NCBI RefSeq assembly: GCF_026342835.1
Contig: NZ_JAPEMI010000001.1
Coordinates: 6,764,501 to 6,828,500 of the forward strand
Source of the DNA: Streptomyces sp. NBC_00154
Lineage (GTDB): Bacteria > Actinomycetota > Actinomycetes > Streptomycetales > Streptomycetaceae
Direction of reading: 5' to 3'
DNA: 64,000 bases
Part shown: positions 17,187 through 26,927 of the stretch, in pieces
Layout of the letters: every line of letters begins with the position of its first letter
Numbering within the stretch: the first letter of the stretch is position 1
Program-made: the position numbers and the translations under genes
The notes under the pieces: model-generated
Told to the model about the DNA's origin: nothing
Database searches by the model: none
Seen by the model: the letters and a program-made list of their open reading frames with translations, nothing else

Positions 17187-18398
17187 GTGACGATCGGGCT
17201 CCAGCGCTCCGCGGCCGTACGCAGTGCGGCGCTGCCGGTGACCGATGCAGGGGAAGCCGAGGCCTCCGCGGCCCGGGTCGGGAACGCGGCGTTGTTCGGC
17301 GGCCTGGCTCTGCTGACCGCTCTGATCGTCGTCCTCGACATAATGACCGGCAACGACCTGCGCATAGTTCCTCTGCTGGTCGTCGTGCCCGCATTCGTCT
17401 CCGTCTTCGGAACCATCCGGCAGACGGTGGGCGTCGCCACCTGGATCATGGTCGTCGTCGTCAGTTCCCGGCTGGTGTCCGGCGGGTCGTTCTGGGATCT
17501 TGCCAGCGGCGTCGTCTTCACGGTGCTGGCCTGTGGCCTGGGTATCGGTTCCTGTGTGCTGCGGATACGTCACGCCACCGAGATCGCCAGACTGCGCACC
17601 GCGGCGGTCGCTCTCCAGCGGCAGATCCTGCGCCCGCTGCCCGTCCTGACCGGCCATGTCGTCGCTCACGGGGTCTACGCCCCGATCGAGGAGGACCGGC
17701 TGGTCGGCGGTGACATCTACGAGGTCGTCGAATCGCCGTACGGAACACGGGTGATCATCGGCGACGTCCAGGGCAAGGGGATCGCGGCCATCGGAGCGGG
17801 GTTCGCTGCGCTCGGCGCGTTCCGGGAAGCGGCCATCCGCGAGCCCACCCTGACCGGGGTGGCGGACGCCCTGGAGGACGCGGTCGTCCGCCACAACACC
17901 TTCTCCGCCCAGACCGGTGAGACCGAACGTTTTGTCACCGCCCTGATCCTCGGCATCGACGACGGCGACCAGGTGGAGGCCGTGAACTGCGGCCATCTGC
18001 TGCCCCGGCTGCTGCACGACGGTGCGGCCGCCGCTGTGCCGCTCCGGCAGACCTCCGTCCCGCTGGGCATGGCGGAGCTCAGCAGCGAGCCGCGGGTGGC
18101 GGAACAGCTCGACTTCCCATCCGGTGCGACGCTCCTGGTGTTCACCGACGGAGTAACCGAGGCCCGCAACGCCGACGGCACCTTCTACCCGCTGGACACC
18201 CGGCTCGGCCGCTGGGCAGGGAGCGGGTCACGCGAGGTGCTGGACGCCCTCCATGCGGACCTCGACGCCTTCACCGGCGGCGTACGACGCGACGACATCG
18301 CGGTGCTCGCCCTGCGCAGGGCGCCGACCGGGAGCCGCAGGCCCGTGCCGGCCGGCGAGGGCGCGCGGCGTACCGGGCAGGCATTCGGCGAACGATAG
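17187..18398 (+). CDS. Membrane-anchored SpoIIE-type PP2C phosphatase
   Basis: A 403-residue serine/threonine phosphatase of the PPM/SpoIIE family, common in Streptomyces as regulators of anti-sigma-factor antagonists. The N-terminal part has three hydrophobic segments (about residues 33-52, 58-75, 80-110). The C-terminal domain, about 150-380, has the metal-binding Asp residues in GGDIYEVVESPYGTRVIIGDV (split here by residue type: GGDIY and IGDVQGKG), NCGHLLP and TDGVTEARN, and ends with RRDDIAVLALR. GTG at 17187 is preceded by the excellent AGGAGGAGG at 17171-17179. The gene ends at a strong terminator that abuts the TetR gene. Confidence 0.93.
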   Translation: MTIGLQRSAAVRSAALPVTDAGEAEASAARVGNAALFGGLALLTALIVVLDIMTGNDLRIVPLLVVVPAFVSVFGTIRQTVGVATWIMVVVVSSRLVSGGSFWDLASGVVFTVLACGLGIGSCVLRIRHATEIARLRTAAVALQRQILRPLPVLTGHVVAHGVYAPIEEDRLVGGDIYEVVESPYGTRVIIGDVQGKGIAAIGAGFAALGAFREAAIREPTLTGVADALEDAVVRHNTFSAQTGETERFVTALILGIDDGDQVEAVNCGHLLPRLLHDGAAAAVPLRQTSVPLGMAELSSEPRVAEQLDFPSGATLLVFTDGVTEARNADGTFYPLDTRLGRWAGSGSREVLDALHADLDAFTGGVRRDDIAVLALRRAPTGSRRPVPAGEGARRTGQAFGER

Positions 18399-18425
18399 AC
18401 AACGGGCCTGCTCCGATCCCCATCA

Positions 18426-18462
18426 TGTCCCGGCGCGACTTATGTCGCGCCGGGACATTTTT
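18426..18462 (+). terminator. Rho-independent terminator, possible TetR operator
   Basis: A perfect 14-bp inverted repeat (TGTCCCGGCGCGAC, loop TTAT, complement) is followed directly by five T residues, a rare classical terminator in this window, ending the phosphatase transcript. The same palindrome lies immediately upstream of the -10-like TATGAT (18468-18473) and the ATG at 18480 of the tetR-type gene, so it could also be the regulator's own operator. Confidence 0.85.
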
Positions 18463-18479
18463 GGGTGTATGATCCACGT

Positions 18480-19151
18480 ATGAATCCGGAACAGAAGACT
18501 CCGGATCGACGGAGCCGCAAGGCCCGCCGGACCCGGGACACGCTCGCGCAGGCCGCGTTCGAGCTCGTACTCGAACGGGGCCTGAAGAATGTGACGGTCG
18601 AGGAGATCGCGGAACGCGCGGATGTCGACCGGCGCACCTTCAGCCGCTACTTCACGAGCAAGGAAGCCGCGGTTCTGGACTCGCTCCGGGGCGACGGCGA
18701 CCGGATCAACGACGCCCTGCGCGCCCGCCCCGCCGACGAGTCCCCTCTCACCGCCTACCGCCGCGCCGTCGTCGCCTGGCTCGACGACCCCGCGGCGCAG
18801 GCCTGGCACCGCCGGTCCCGGATCTTCGACCTGCTGGTCGTCGCCGAGGAGGAACCCACCCTCTACGCGGCCTTCCACCACATCAGGGTGGACGCCCAGG
18901 AGGACTCCGTCGCCATCATCGCGGACCGGCTCGGCGTCGACCCGCGGCTGGACCTCCGTCCCGCCGTCACGGTCGCCGCAGGCGCCGGGGCACTCCTCGC
19001 CGCCCAGGCCACCTGGGTACGCGGCGGACGACCGGACGCCCTGCCCCAACTGGTCGGGCAGGCCTTCGACGCCCTCTCGGGAGAACTGCTCGCGCAGCTT
19101 CCCGCCGGGCCGACGCAGCACAGCACCACGGAAGGAAACGCACCATCATGA
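18480..19151 (+). CDS. TetR-family transcriptional regulator
   Basis: A 223-residue repressor-type regulator. The N-terminal helix-turn-helix reads VTVEEIAERADVDRRTFSRY (about residues 36-55) followed by the usual FTSKEAAVLD. The ligand domain is unassigned. I place the start at ATG 18480: TATGAT at 18468-18473 is a good -10 hexamer for a transcript beginning at about that A, giving a leaderless mRNA, and no ribosome binding site is seen. GTG at 18465 would add five residues. The stop overlaps the ATG of the SDR gene (ATGA), so the regulator probably controls this pair. Confidence 0.92.
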   Translation: MNPEQKTPDRRSRKARRTRDTLAQAAFELVLERGLKNVTVEEIAERADVDRRTFSRYFTSKEAAVLDSLRGDGDRINDALRARPADESPLTAYRRAVVAWLDDPAAQAWHRRSRIFDLLVVAEEEPTLYAAFHHIRVDAQEDSVAIIADRLGVDPRLDLRPAVTVAAGAGALLAAQATWVRGGRPDALPQLVGQAFDALSGELLAQLPAGPTQHSTTEGNAPS

Positions 19152-19921
19152 CCACCCCCCTCACCCCCGCCGACCAGGAGTTCGCCGGCCGGACCGCCCT
19201 CATCACCGGCGGAGCTTCCGGCATCGGACTGGCCCTGGCCCGTCGGCTCGCCGCGGGCGGAGCGGCCGTCGTCGTCGCCGACTACGACGAGGCGAACGCC
19301 CGCAAGGCAGCCGCCGAACTGGAGAGCGCCGGCGCCAAGGCCGCCGCGGTCGTCATGGACGTGACCGACCCGGCCTCCGTCGAAGCGGGTGTGCAGCTCG
19401 CCGTCGACACGTTCGGTGCCCTGCACCTCGCCGTCAACAACGCGGGCATCGGCGGCCCGAGCACACCGACCGGCGAGTACGCCGTCGAGGACTGGAACCG
19501 GGTCGTCGCCACCAACCTCAGCGGGGTCTTCTACTCGCTGCGCTACGAACTCCCCGCCATCGTCGCGGCGGGCGGCGGCGCCGTCGTCAACATGGCGTCG
19601 ATCCTCGGCACCAACGGCTTCGCGGGATCCCCCGCCTATGTCGCCGCCAAGCACGGCGTCGTCGGCCTCACCAAGACGGCAGCCCTCGAATACGCGGCAC
19701 AGAACGTCCGGATCAACGCCGTCGGCCCCGGCTTCATCGACACGCCCCTGCTGCGCAACACCGAGGGCCCGGCCCGCGACCACCTCATCTCGCTGCACCC
19801 CGCCGGCCGCCTCGGCACCGCGGAGGAAGTGGCCGAACTCGCCGCCTTCCTGCTCTCCGACCGCGCCTCCTTCATCCACGGCAGCTACCACCTGGTGGAC
19901 GGCGCCTACTCCGCGTCCTGA
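19148..19921 (+). CDS. Short-chain dehydrogenase/reductase
   Basis: A 257-residue classical SDR. Cofactor motif TGGASGIGLALA (about residues 20-31), NNAGIGG (about 97), catalytic Ser in NMASILG (about 145) and YxxxK in AYVAAKHGVV (about 160-164) are all present, so it should be active. Coupled by a 4-base overlap to the TetR gene; typically such pairs respond to the enzyme's substrate. Substrate unknown. Confidence 0.94.
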   Translation: MTTPLTPADQEFAGRTALITGGASGIGLALARRLAAGGAAVVVADYDEANARKAAAELESAGAKAAAVVMDVTDPASVEAGVQLAVDTFGALHLAVNNAGIGGPSTPTGEYAVEDWNRVVATNLSGVFYSLRYELPAIVAAGGGAVVNMASILGTNGFAGSPAYVAAKHGVVGLTKTAALEYAAQNVRINAVGPGFIDTPLLRNTEGPARDHLISLHPAGRLGTAEEVAELAAFLLSDRASFIHGSYHLVDGAYSAS

Positions 19922-19926
19922 GCGAC

Positions 19927-19948
19927 GGGTGCGCGGCGGCCCGCACCC
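19927..19948 (+). terminator. Small terminator hairpin after the SDR gene
   Basis: 7-bp stem GGGTGCG/CGCACCC with an 8-base loop, starting 5 bases after the stop codon and followed by TT. It lies in the 140-base convergent space ahead of the PAP2 gene. Confidence 0.45.
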
Positions 19949-20061
19949 TTGTGGTCAGGGCCGCTGCGCCCCGTTCGGCGGGCCGGTGAGTCCGGGTGAA
20001 CGGAGCCCGTCGCCGGTGTTCAGAAACGGCCCACGTGGACCCGCGCCGGGGCGTCCGGCCG

Positions 20062-20796
20062 TCAGCGGGATGCGGGCGAGGCCGTGCGTATCCGTATCAG
20101 CGTGGCCCCGAGCCCCAGCCAGACGGCGGCGAACAGCCATCCGGCCACCACATCCGTCGCCCAGTGCACTCCGAGCAGAACCCGGCTCACCCCGACGGCT
20201 GCGGCCCAGCAGCCGAGCAGGACAGCTACGGCGGCGGTGCCGGTGCTCGTGCCGGAGGCAGCGGCACGGGCTCGGCGCAGCCGTGCCCGGTGACCGATTG
20301 CCGCCATCAGCAGACCCGCCATCAGCGCGGATGTCGTCGCGTGCCCGGACGGGAAGGACAACCCCGAGGCGTGCGTCGCCCAGTCGCCCACCGCCGGGCG
20401 CGGGCGTCCGACCGCTTCCATCAGGCCGAAGCGCAGTGCCTGCCCGAGCAGCAGGAAGGCCAGGGCGCCTGCCGCGTACGCCAGTCGGTGGCGTATGTCA
20501 CGGCCGGCTATCAGCCCGGCAGCCACGGCGGCGGCGTACGGGAACACGCCCGTACCCGTCGCCGTGACAACCCTGGCCACGGTGACGAGAGCGGCGGGCC
20601 GTCGGTGCAGGGACCAGGTGTGTGCGGCCCGGTCGATCGGCAGCACGGACCCGTGCCGGGCTGTGAGGACCACCGCCGTCAGGCCCAGGAGTCCGACGAA
20701 CCCGATCAGTACAGCCCCGAGCGCCGTACGGATGCGAGGTACGACCGGATCCTCGGTGTACCGGGTCCGCCCTGTCACCGGGGCCTCCCCGCTCAC
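20062..20796 (-). CDS. PAP2-family membrane phosphatase
   Basis: A 244-residue type 2 phosphatidic acid phosphatase-like protein with about six hydrophobic segments. The conserved motifs are visible: RP in GRPRPAVGDW, SFPSGHATTS (about residue 145) and SRVLLGVHWATDVVAGW (about 205), the last two supplying the catalytic His pair. Family members dephosphorylate lipid phosphates or undecaprenyl pyrophosphate at the outer membrane face. Its ATG overlaps the stop of the second PAP2 gene, making a three-gene minus-strand operon with dedA. Confidence 0.92.
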   Translation of the reverse strand: MSGEAPVTGRTRYTEDPVVPRIRTALGAVLIGFVGLLGLTAVVLTARHGSVLPIDRAAHTWSLHRRPAALVTVARVVTATGTGVFPYAAAVAAGLIAGRDIRHRLAYAAGALAFLLLGQALRFGLMEAVGRPRPAVGDWATHASGLSFPSGHATTSALMAGLLMAAIGHRARLRRARAAASGTSTGTAAVAVLLGCWAAAVGVSRVLLGVHWATDVVAGWLFAAVWLGLGATLIRIRTASPASR

Positions 20797-21395
20797 CGCG
20801 CCGCCACCAGCGGACGCAACCGGCTGTCGCGCAGCCTCGCGACGGCCGGAGCGCAGCGCCGGGCGGCGACCGTCAGCGGCAGGGCTACGAGCGCACCGGT
20901 GACCAGTCCGATGAGCACATCGTGCGGATAGTGCACACCGATCCAGACCCGTGACGCCGCCATCAGCAGCGCCGCAGGGACGGCGACCGCGCCGAGCCGG
21001 CGGTCGGTCAGCAGGATCGCGACCGCCGCGGCTGCCGCAATGGCCGCGTGATTACTGGGGAAGGACCAGTCGCCCAGCGGCGGGCATGCCTCCACGGTGA
21101 CCGCATGCAGGGTCTGGCACGGCCGCTGTTCATGGACGGCGAGCTTCAGCAGATCGTTGGCCACATACGCGGCCACCACGACCAGGGGCGCACAGAGCGC
21201 CATGGCCGCGCGGGCGGGGTCCCAGGAGCGGGACCGCCACCAGGCCGCGAGCATCAGCAGGGCGTAGAGCCCGAGACCGTAGTCCGACCAGGCGTGGATC
21301 GTGGAGTCCAGGGCGGCGGGGGAGCGCCGGGCGAGCTCGGTGATCGAGGTGTAGAGGCCACCGTCGAGCGAGGTGGCGGCCGAGGCGAGCGGCAT
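20793..21395 (-). CDS. Second PAP2-family membrane phosphatase
   Basis: A 200-residue PAP2 protein with motifs KLAVHEQRP (about residue 83), SFPSNHAA (about 112) and SRVWIGVHYPHDV (about 148), and four to five membrane segments. It is shorter and only distantly similar to its operon neighbour, so they are not a recent duplication. Translation overlaps dedA upstream by one base and the other PAP2 gene downstream by four. A role in undecaprenyl-phosphate or lipid recycling together with DedA is plausible. Confidence 0.92.
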   Translation of the reverse strand: MPLASAATSLDGGLYTSITELARRSPAALDSTIHAWSDYGLGLYALLMLAAWWRSRSWDPARAAMALCAPLVVVAAYVANDLLKLAVHEQRPCQTLHAVTVEACPPLGDWSFPSNHAAIAAAAAVAILLTDRRLGAVAVPAALLMAASRVWIGVHYPHDVLIGLVTGALVALPLTVAARRCAPAVARLRDSRLRPLVAAR

Positions 21396-22063
21396 CAGGT
21401 CCGGTCTCCTTCGACGGCGCGCCTGCCGCGCGAGCGCAGCAGTTCGGCAGCGAGGGGGATGAGGGAGACGACGACCACGACGGCGACGATCGGAAGGAGG
21501 TAGCGGTCGACATTCGGCACCGACGACCCCAGCCCGTAGCCCGCGAGCACCAGCCCGACCGTCCAGATCGTTCCGCCGACGATCTGCCAGAGCGCGAACT
21601 GCCTGGCCGGCACGTTGAGCGCCCCGGCCAGGGGGTTGAGTACCGTACGCACCACGGGGACGAAGCGGGCCAGCACGATCGCCCGCGCATGGCCGTATCT
21701 GTCGAGCAGCTCCTCCGCGCGGGCCGCGCCCTCGTGCAGCCTCTTGGCCCGGCTCCGGGCCAGCAGGGCGCGGCCGCCGCGGCGTCCGATCCAGTACCCG
21801 GTCTGTGCGCCGAGCAGCGCGCCGATCACGGAAGCGATGAGCACCTGGGACAGGGGGAGGTGGACCGGGCCGTGTGTGCCGGGCACACTGAGCAGACCGG
21901 CTGTGAACAGCAGGGAGTCGCCGGGGAGGAAGAAGCCGACAAGCAGCCCTGTCTCGGCGAACAGCACGGCCGCGATGCCGAGCACGCCGAACGCAGCGAG
22001 CAGTGACCCCGCGTCCAGCAGGTTCACCGCTTGCGGCGCGGCCGCCAGTGAGGATACGGACAC
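21395..22063 (-). CDS. DedA-family membrane protein
   Basis: A 222-residue integral membrane protein of the DedA (SNARE-associated/VTT) family. Diagnostic segments are the N-terminal FAETGLLVGFFLPGDSLLF (about residues 35-53), GYWIGRRGGRALL and FVPVVRTVLNPLAG with the conserved Arg. Recent work in other bacteria ties DedA proteins to flipping of undecaprenyl phosphate and phospholipids. It heads the operon with two PAP2 phosphatases, which makes a lipid-carrier recycling module a reasonable inference. Confidence 0.93.
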   Translation of the reverse strand: MSVSSLAAAPQAVNLLDAGSLLAAFGVLGIAAVLFAETGLLVGFFLPGDSLLFTAGLLSVPGTHGPVHLPLSQVLIASVIGALLGAQTGYWIGRRGGRALLARSRAKRLHEGAARAEELLDRYGHARAIVLARFVPVVRTVLNPLAGALNVPARQFALWQIVGGTIWTVGLVLAGYGLGSSVPNVDRYLLPIVAVVVVVSLIPLAAELLRSRGRRAVEGDRT

Positions 22064-22117
22064 TGCGGAGGGCCTCCCATAATGGTGAGCGGGCGCTCCG
22101 GCGGGACGCCCGAATGA

Positions 22118-22150
22118 CTACAGTGGTGTAGACGGTCTACATCACTGTAG
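22118..22150. promoter_or_regulatory. Paired BlaI-type operator half-dyads
   Basis: Two dyads of the BlaI/CopY TACA-N-TGTA type, CTACAGTGGTGTAG (22118-22131) and CTACATCACTGTAG (22137-22150), sit five bases apart in the space between dedA and blaI, 26 bases from the blaI ATG. They are almost certainly the autoregulatory operator of the BlaI-like repressor and could also affect dedA. Confidence 0.8.
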
Positions 22151-22176
22151 ACGCCCGAAGCGGGAGGAGAGTTCCC

Positions 22177-22644
22177 ATGTCCCAGGCGCAGGGGATATCG
22201 AGCAGAGATCCGGACCCGCTCGGGCCCGGTGAGGCAAGCCCTCGACCGCGCGGCGGGCCGGGCCCGGAGTCCGGTGCGGCACCCAGTGCGGAGCGACGCC
22301 CGGCCGGGGAGCTGGAATCCACAGTCCTGGCGGCCCTCTGGGCGGCCGACGCCCCGCTCACCCCCGGCCAGGTGCAGGGCGCCCTCGGCGCACCCCTGGC
22401 CCGCACCACCGTCACCACGATCCTGACCAGGCTGTACGAGAAGGGCACGGTCACCCGTACCCGTTCGGGGCGCGGCTTCGCGTACACCCCCACCGAGGAC
22501 GCGCCCGGCCTCACCGCCCGCCGGATGCACAGCGAACTGCAGAAGGAGGAGGACCGCAGCACCGTGCTGGCCCGATTCGTCTCGCAGCTCACCGACGAGG
22601 ACGAGCAGCTGCTCAGGGAACTGCTCGACGGGGACGCCCGATGA
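22177..22644 (+). CDS. BlaI/MecI/CopY-family repressor
   Basis: A 155-residue winged-helix repressor. The recognition region is PLTPGQVQGALGAPLARTTV followed by TILTRLYEKGTVTRTRSGRGF, standard for BlaI. The first 45 residues are a disordered Gly/Pro-rich extension. ATG 22177 follows CGGGAGGAGAG. It overlaps the M56 peptidase gene by four bases, reproducing the blaI-blaR1 sensor/repressor arrangement in which the peptidase leads to loss of the repressor. No beta-lactamase is adjacent, and in actinobacteria such pairs also act in oxidative or cell-envelope stress. Confidence 0.93.
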   Translation: MSQAQGISSRDPDPLGPGEASPRPRGGPGPESGAAPSAERRPAGELESTVLAALWAADAPLTPGQVQGALGAPLARTTVTTILTRLYEKGTVTRTRSGRGFAYTPTEDAPGLTARRMHSELQKEEDRSTVLARFVSQLTDEDEQLLRELLDGDAR

Positions 22645-23582
22645 TCTACGCCGTGTGGGTTCCGCTGCTGATGCCGCTCATCGCGGTCCCCGCGGCCCGC
22701 CGCCTGGCGGATGCCCTGTCACCCGTGCGCGCCGTGCGGCTGCTCGCTTCGACGGCCGTCGGCCTCGCCCTGTTCAGCACGCTCGCCCTGGTGCTGCTCG
22801 TGGTGCCCGGCGCGACCCGGTTCTCCGCCGTGGCCGCGGTCGGTGAACTCGTGAAGCCGCTCGCCGACGTCGCACCCGACGTGACCGTCCCGCTCGCAGC
22901 CGCCGCAGTCGCCCTGCTGGCCGGGTGCGCCGTCGCAGTCGCCCGTACCGTCCGCCGCCACTGGGTGGAGCTGCATCGCGCAAGCGCGCCGGCCGACGGC
23001 TCGGAAGGGGAACTGGCCGTTGTGCGCGACAGCCGCCCCGACGCCTATGCACTGCCCGGACTCCCGGGCAGTCCCGGCCGGATCGTCGTCACCACGGGCA
23101 TGCTGCGCGCCCTGGACCCCGCCGAACGCGACGCCCTCCTCGCACACGAGCGCGCCCACCTCGCAGGTCGCCACCACTTCTTCCTCGCCGGAGCCGAACT
23201 GGCCGCCCTCTGCCACCCCGCGCTGCGCTCCCTGCGCGCACCCATGGGCTACGCGCTGGAGCGCTGCGCCGACGAAGCGGCGGCCATGGCGGTCGGCGAC
23301 CGGCGGGTCGCGGCGCGCGCGATCGGCCGCGCCGCGCTCGCCGCACGCGCTGCCGAAGGAGCCGGGGGCCGACCCCGCGTGGCGCTCGCCGCAACGGCGG
23401 GGCCGGTGCCGCGCCGGGTCGAGGCGCTGCTCGGACGAGCGACCCCCCGACCGCGCGTCGGCCGTGCGGCCGCGGCGGCACTGCTGGCGTGCCTGGCCCT
23501 GTCCGGCGCGGCCGCACTCGACGCGACACATGATCTGCACAGCAGTATCGAGGTCGCGCAGGGCGAGAGCCCGCAGCGCTGA
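22641..23582 (+). CDS. M56-family membrane metallopeptidase (BlaR1-like)
   Basis: A 313-residue membrane peptidase. The zinc motif HExxH is in LLAHERAHLAGRHHF (His-Glu about residues 168-172), with the third ligand region in ERCADEAAA about 45 residues on. Hydrophobic segments flank it at both ends (about 5-23, 33-55, 78-100, 275-292). It lacks the long penicillin-binding sensor domain of true BlaR1, so the signal it detects is unknown. It is translated together with the BlaI-like repressor. Confidence 0.92.
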   Translation: MIYAVWVPLLMPLIAVPAARRLADALSPVRAVRLLASTAVGLALFSTLALVLLVVPGATRFSAVAAVGELVKPLADVAPDVTVPLAAAAVALLAGCAVAVARTVRRHWVELHRASAPADGSEGELAVVRDSRPDAYALPGLPGSPGRIVVTTGMLRALDPAERDALLAHERAHLAGRHHFFLAGAELAALCHPALRSLRAPMGYALERCADEAAAMAVGDRRVAARAIGRAALAARAAEGAGGRPRVALAATAGPVPRRVEALLGRATPRPRVGRAAAAALLACLALSGAAALDATHDLHSSIEVAQGESPQR

Positions 23583-23684
23583 TACGGCACGGCGCGGGTG
23601 TCTTTCCTGCGAGCGCCGACCGTGTCCGGCCGGGGCAACTCCTCGCCGACGGCCGGGGGTCCAGGGCTATGCCTGCCGTCGAGC

Positions 23685-23717
23685 CACGCCGTCAACCGAC
23701 GGCGGCGTGGTTACACT
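23685..23717 (+). promoter_or_regulatory. Hairpin and -10 element ahead of the ABC-F leader
   Basis: An 8-bp inverted repeat CCACGCCG/CGGCGTGG (23685-23692 and 23703-23710) abuts TACACT at 23712-23717, a good -10 hexamer. A transcript from it would start at about 23724, at or next to the ATG of the 8-residue upstream ORF. The repeat may end the M56 transcript or be a regulator site. Confidence 0.5.
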
Positions 23718-23724
23718 GGGCGCC

Positions 23725-23751
23725 ATGGGTTCGTACTACTACTTCCGCTGA
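23725..23751 (+). CDS. Eight-residue leader peptide of the ABC-F gene
   Basis: ATG at 23725 opens a minimal ORF encoding MGSYYYFR then TGA. The run of aromatic residues ending in Arg, its position 163 bases ahead of an ABC-F gene, and the apparent leaderless start all suggest a ribosome-stalling uORF. Leader-peptide attenuation is established for antibiotic-resistance ABC-F genes such as msrD and vmlR: a drug-stalled ribosome on the uORF releases expression of the main gene. Here the exact inducing drug class cannot be read from sequence. Confidence 0.65.
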   Translation: MGSYYYFR

Positions 23752-23773
23752 TTCCGGGCATGGACGCCGCCGC

Positions 23774-23810
23774 GCGACGCTGAGCGTCGCCGTGTGACCC
23801 GTACGGTCAC
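23774..23810 (+). promoter_or_regulatory. Candidate attenuator hairpins before the ABC-F gene
   Basis: Two adjacent hairpins lie 23-60 bases after the leader peptide stop: GCGACGC/GCGTCGC with a TGA loop (23774-23790) and GTGACC/GGTCAC with a 5-base loop (23794-23810). A ribosome stalled on the uORF could change which forms. No U tract follows, so premature termination is not assured. Confidence 0.4.
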
Positions 23811-23914
23811 CACCGCGTGCCGCGCATCCCTTCCTTTCCGCCCGCCGGACACCCCGCCCCCGCAGCGCCCTTCCGCGCGCCGTCGAGGGCACGTCACCTC
23901 AGGGAAGCCCACCC

Positions 23915-25564
<1,650 letters not shown>

Positions 25565-25613
25565 AGTTCGCGCAGCACGACCGACGCGAGACGAGCCACC
25601 CGGAGCAGCTGCT

Positions 25614-26282
25614 GTGAGAGTGATCATTTTCGGCGCCACCGGGATGGTGGGCCAAGGCGTACTGCGGACCTGCCTGCTCGACGACCGGGTCGAGAGCGTT
25701 CTGATCGTCGGCCGTACGCCGGCAGGTGTGCGGCACCCCAAGATCCGTGAGGTCGTCCACCGCGACTTCACGGACTTCTCGGCGATCGACGCCGAACTCA
25801 CCGGGCTCGACGCGTGCTTTTTCTGCCTCGGCGTCACCTCGGCCGGTCTGAGCGAGGAGGAGTACTCCCGCATCACGTACACGTACACCCTGGCCGCGGC
25901 CCGGGCGGTCGCCGCCCACAACCCCGGGCTGACCTTCACATACGTCTCTGGGGAAGGCACGGACAGCAGCGAGAAGGGCCGCACCGCGTGGGCGCGGGTC
26001 AAGGGGCGCACCGAGAACGAGCTCCTGGCGATGGACTTCCACACGTACATGTTCCGGCCGGGCTACATCCAGCCGCTGCACGGCGCGACGTCGAAGACCG
26101 CCTTGTACCGCTGGATGTACCGGGGTGTCTCCTGGCTCTATCCGGTGCTCCGGCGGATCATGCCGAACCATGTGACGACCACCGACAACATGGGGCGCGC
26201 CATGATCGCCGTCGTCGGCCGGCAGGGCTCCGGCGAACACATCCTGCACAGCCAGGAGATCAACCACGCGGCCGGCGCATAG
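25614..26282 (+). CDS. NAD(P)-binding epimerase-like protein
   Basis: A 222-residue Rossmann protein of the NAD-dependent epimerase/NmrA-like group. The dinucleotide motif is VIIFGATGMVGQGVLR at the N-terminus, then FCLGVTSAGLSEEEYSRITY and FTYVSGEGTDSS at the usual catalytic region; the classical YxxxK is replaced by ARVKGRTENELL, where Lys is retained but Tyr is not, as in the oxidoreductase HTATIP2-like branch. GTG at 25614 is preceded by CCGGAGC. Converges with the NUDIX gene, overlapping it by 23 bases. Confidence 0.85.
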   Translation: MRVIIFGATGMVGQGVLRTCLLDDRVESVLIVGRTPAGVRHPKIREVVHRDFTDFSAIDAELTGLDACFFCLGVTSAGLSEEEYSRITYTYTLAAARAVAAHNPGLTFTYVSGEGTDSSEKGRTAWARVKGRTENELLAMDFHTYMFRPGYIQPLHGATSKTALYRWMYRGVSWLYPVLRRIMPNHVTTTDNMGRAMIAVVGRQGSGEHILHSQEINHAAGA

Positions 26283-26769
26283 CCTCTCGGCGTCCCTCCC
26301 GGACGTGTTCCGCCAGCCGTTCGACGAAGACCCGCTGGCCCGCGACGAGGCGCTGCGCCGCCTCATCCGGCGTGCACCAGGCGAACCGGTCGATCTCCGG
26401 AAACTCCTTCTGCACGCCGGACCCCCGGGGCCACTCCATGGTGAACGTCCCGGGCTCGGCACGGGCCGGATCGACATCGGCCTCCAGCGCCCACACGACC
26501 ACCGACTTGCCACCGGTCTGACGGGACTCACCGAGCGGCACCCACACACCGTCAGGTGCCGGGTGGCCGAACTCCTCCTCGAACTCCCGGCGGGCAGCGG
26601 CCTCGGGTTCCTCATCGGGGCCGTACTCGCCCTTGGGGACCGACCACGCCGCAGCCTCACGCCTCGCCCAGAACGGGCCGCCCATGTGCCCGATGAGCAC
26701 CTCGAACCCGGCGTCCCCGTCCGTGGACCGGAACAGCAGAAGACCCGCACTGCGCTTCTGAGACGACAT
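26260..26769 (-). CDS. NUDIX hydrolase
   Basis: A 169-residue NUDIX-fold protein with a complete NUDIX box: Gly-x5-Glu-x7-REFEEEFG around residues 44-66. The start at 26769 gives the family-typical N-terminus KRSAGLLLFRSTDG; ATG codons up to 26871 would add a non-conserved extension. Proteins of this form hydrolyse nucleoside diphosphates linked to another group, including oxidised nucleotides and diadenosine polyphosphates. Divergent from the large phosphoesterase gene. Confidence 0.93.
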   Translation of the reverse strand: MSSQKRSAGLLLFRSTDGDAGFEVLIGHMGGPFWARREAAAWSVPKGEYGPDEEPEAAARREFEEEFGHPAPDGVWVPLGESRQTGGKSVVVWALEADVDPARAEPGTFTMEWPRGSGVQKEFPEIDRFAWCTPDEAAQRLVAGQRVFVERLAEHVREGRREAMRRPRG

Positions 26770-26927
26770 ACCGTCAAGTCTCCCCAAGATCACGCGTGTC
26801 ATCGAGCCGCCGCACCCTGTTTCCCCTGAGGTTCCCGAGGCCCCCTGGTGCGTGGCAGTACGTGCGGCCATGCTGTCGGCCGACAGCGCTTACTGCCCGC
26901 CCAACCACCGCGAATCCAGGAGGATCT

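Noticed and set aside
26796..26927. Longer N-terminus for the glycosidase-phosphoesterase protein
   Set aside because: The strong AGGAGG ribosome binding site and a clean signal peptide place the start at GTG 26928; the upstream extension is Arg/Pro-rich and would block signal-peptide function.
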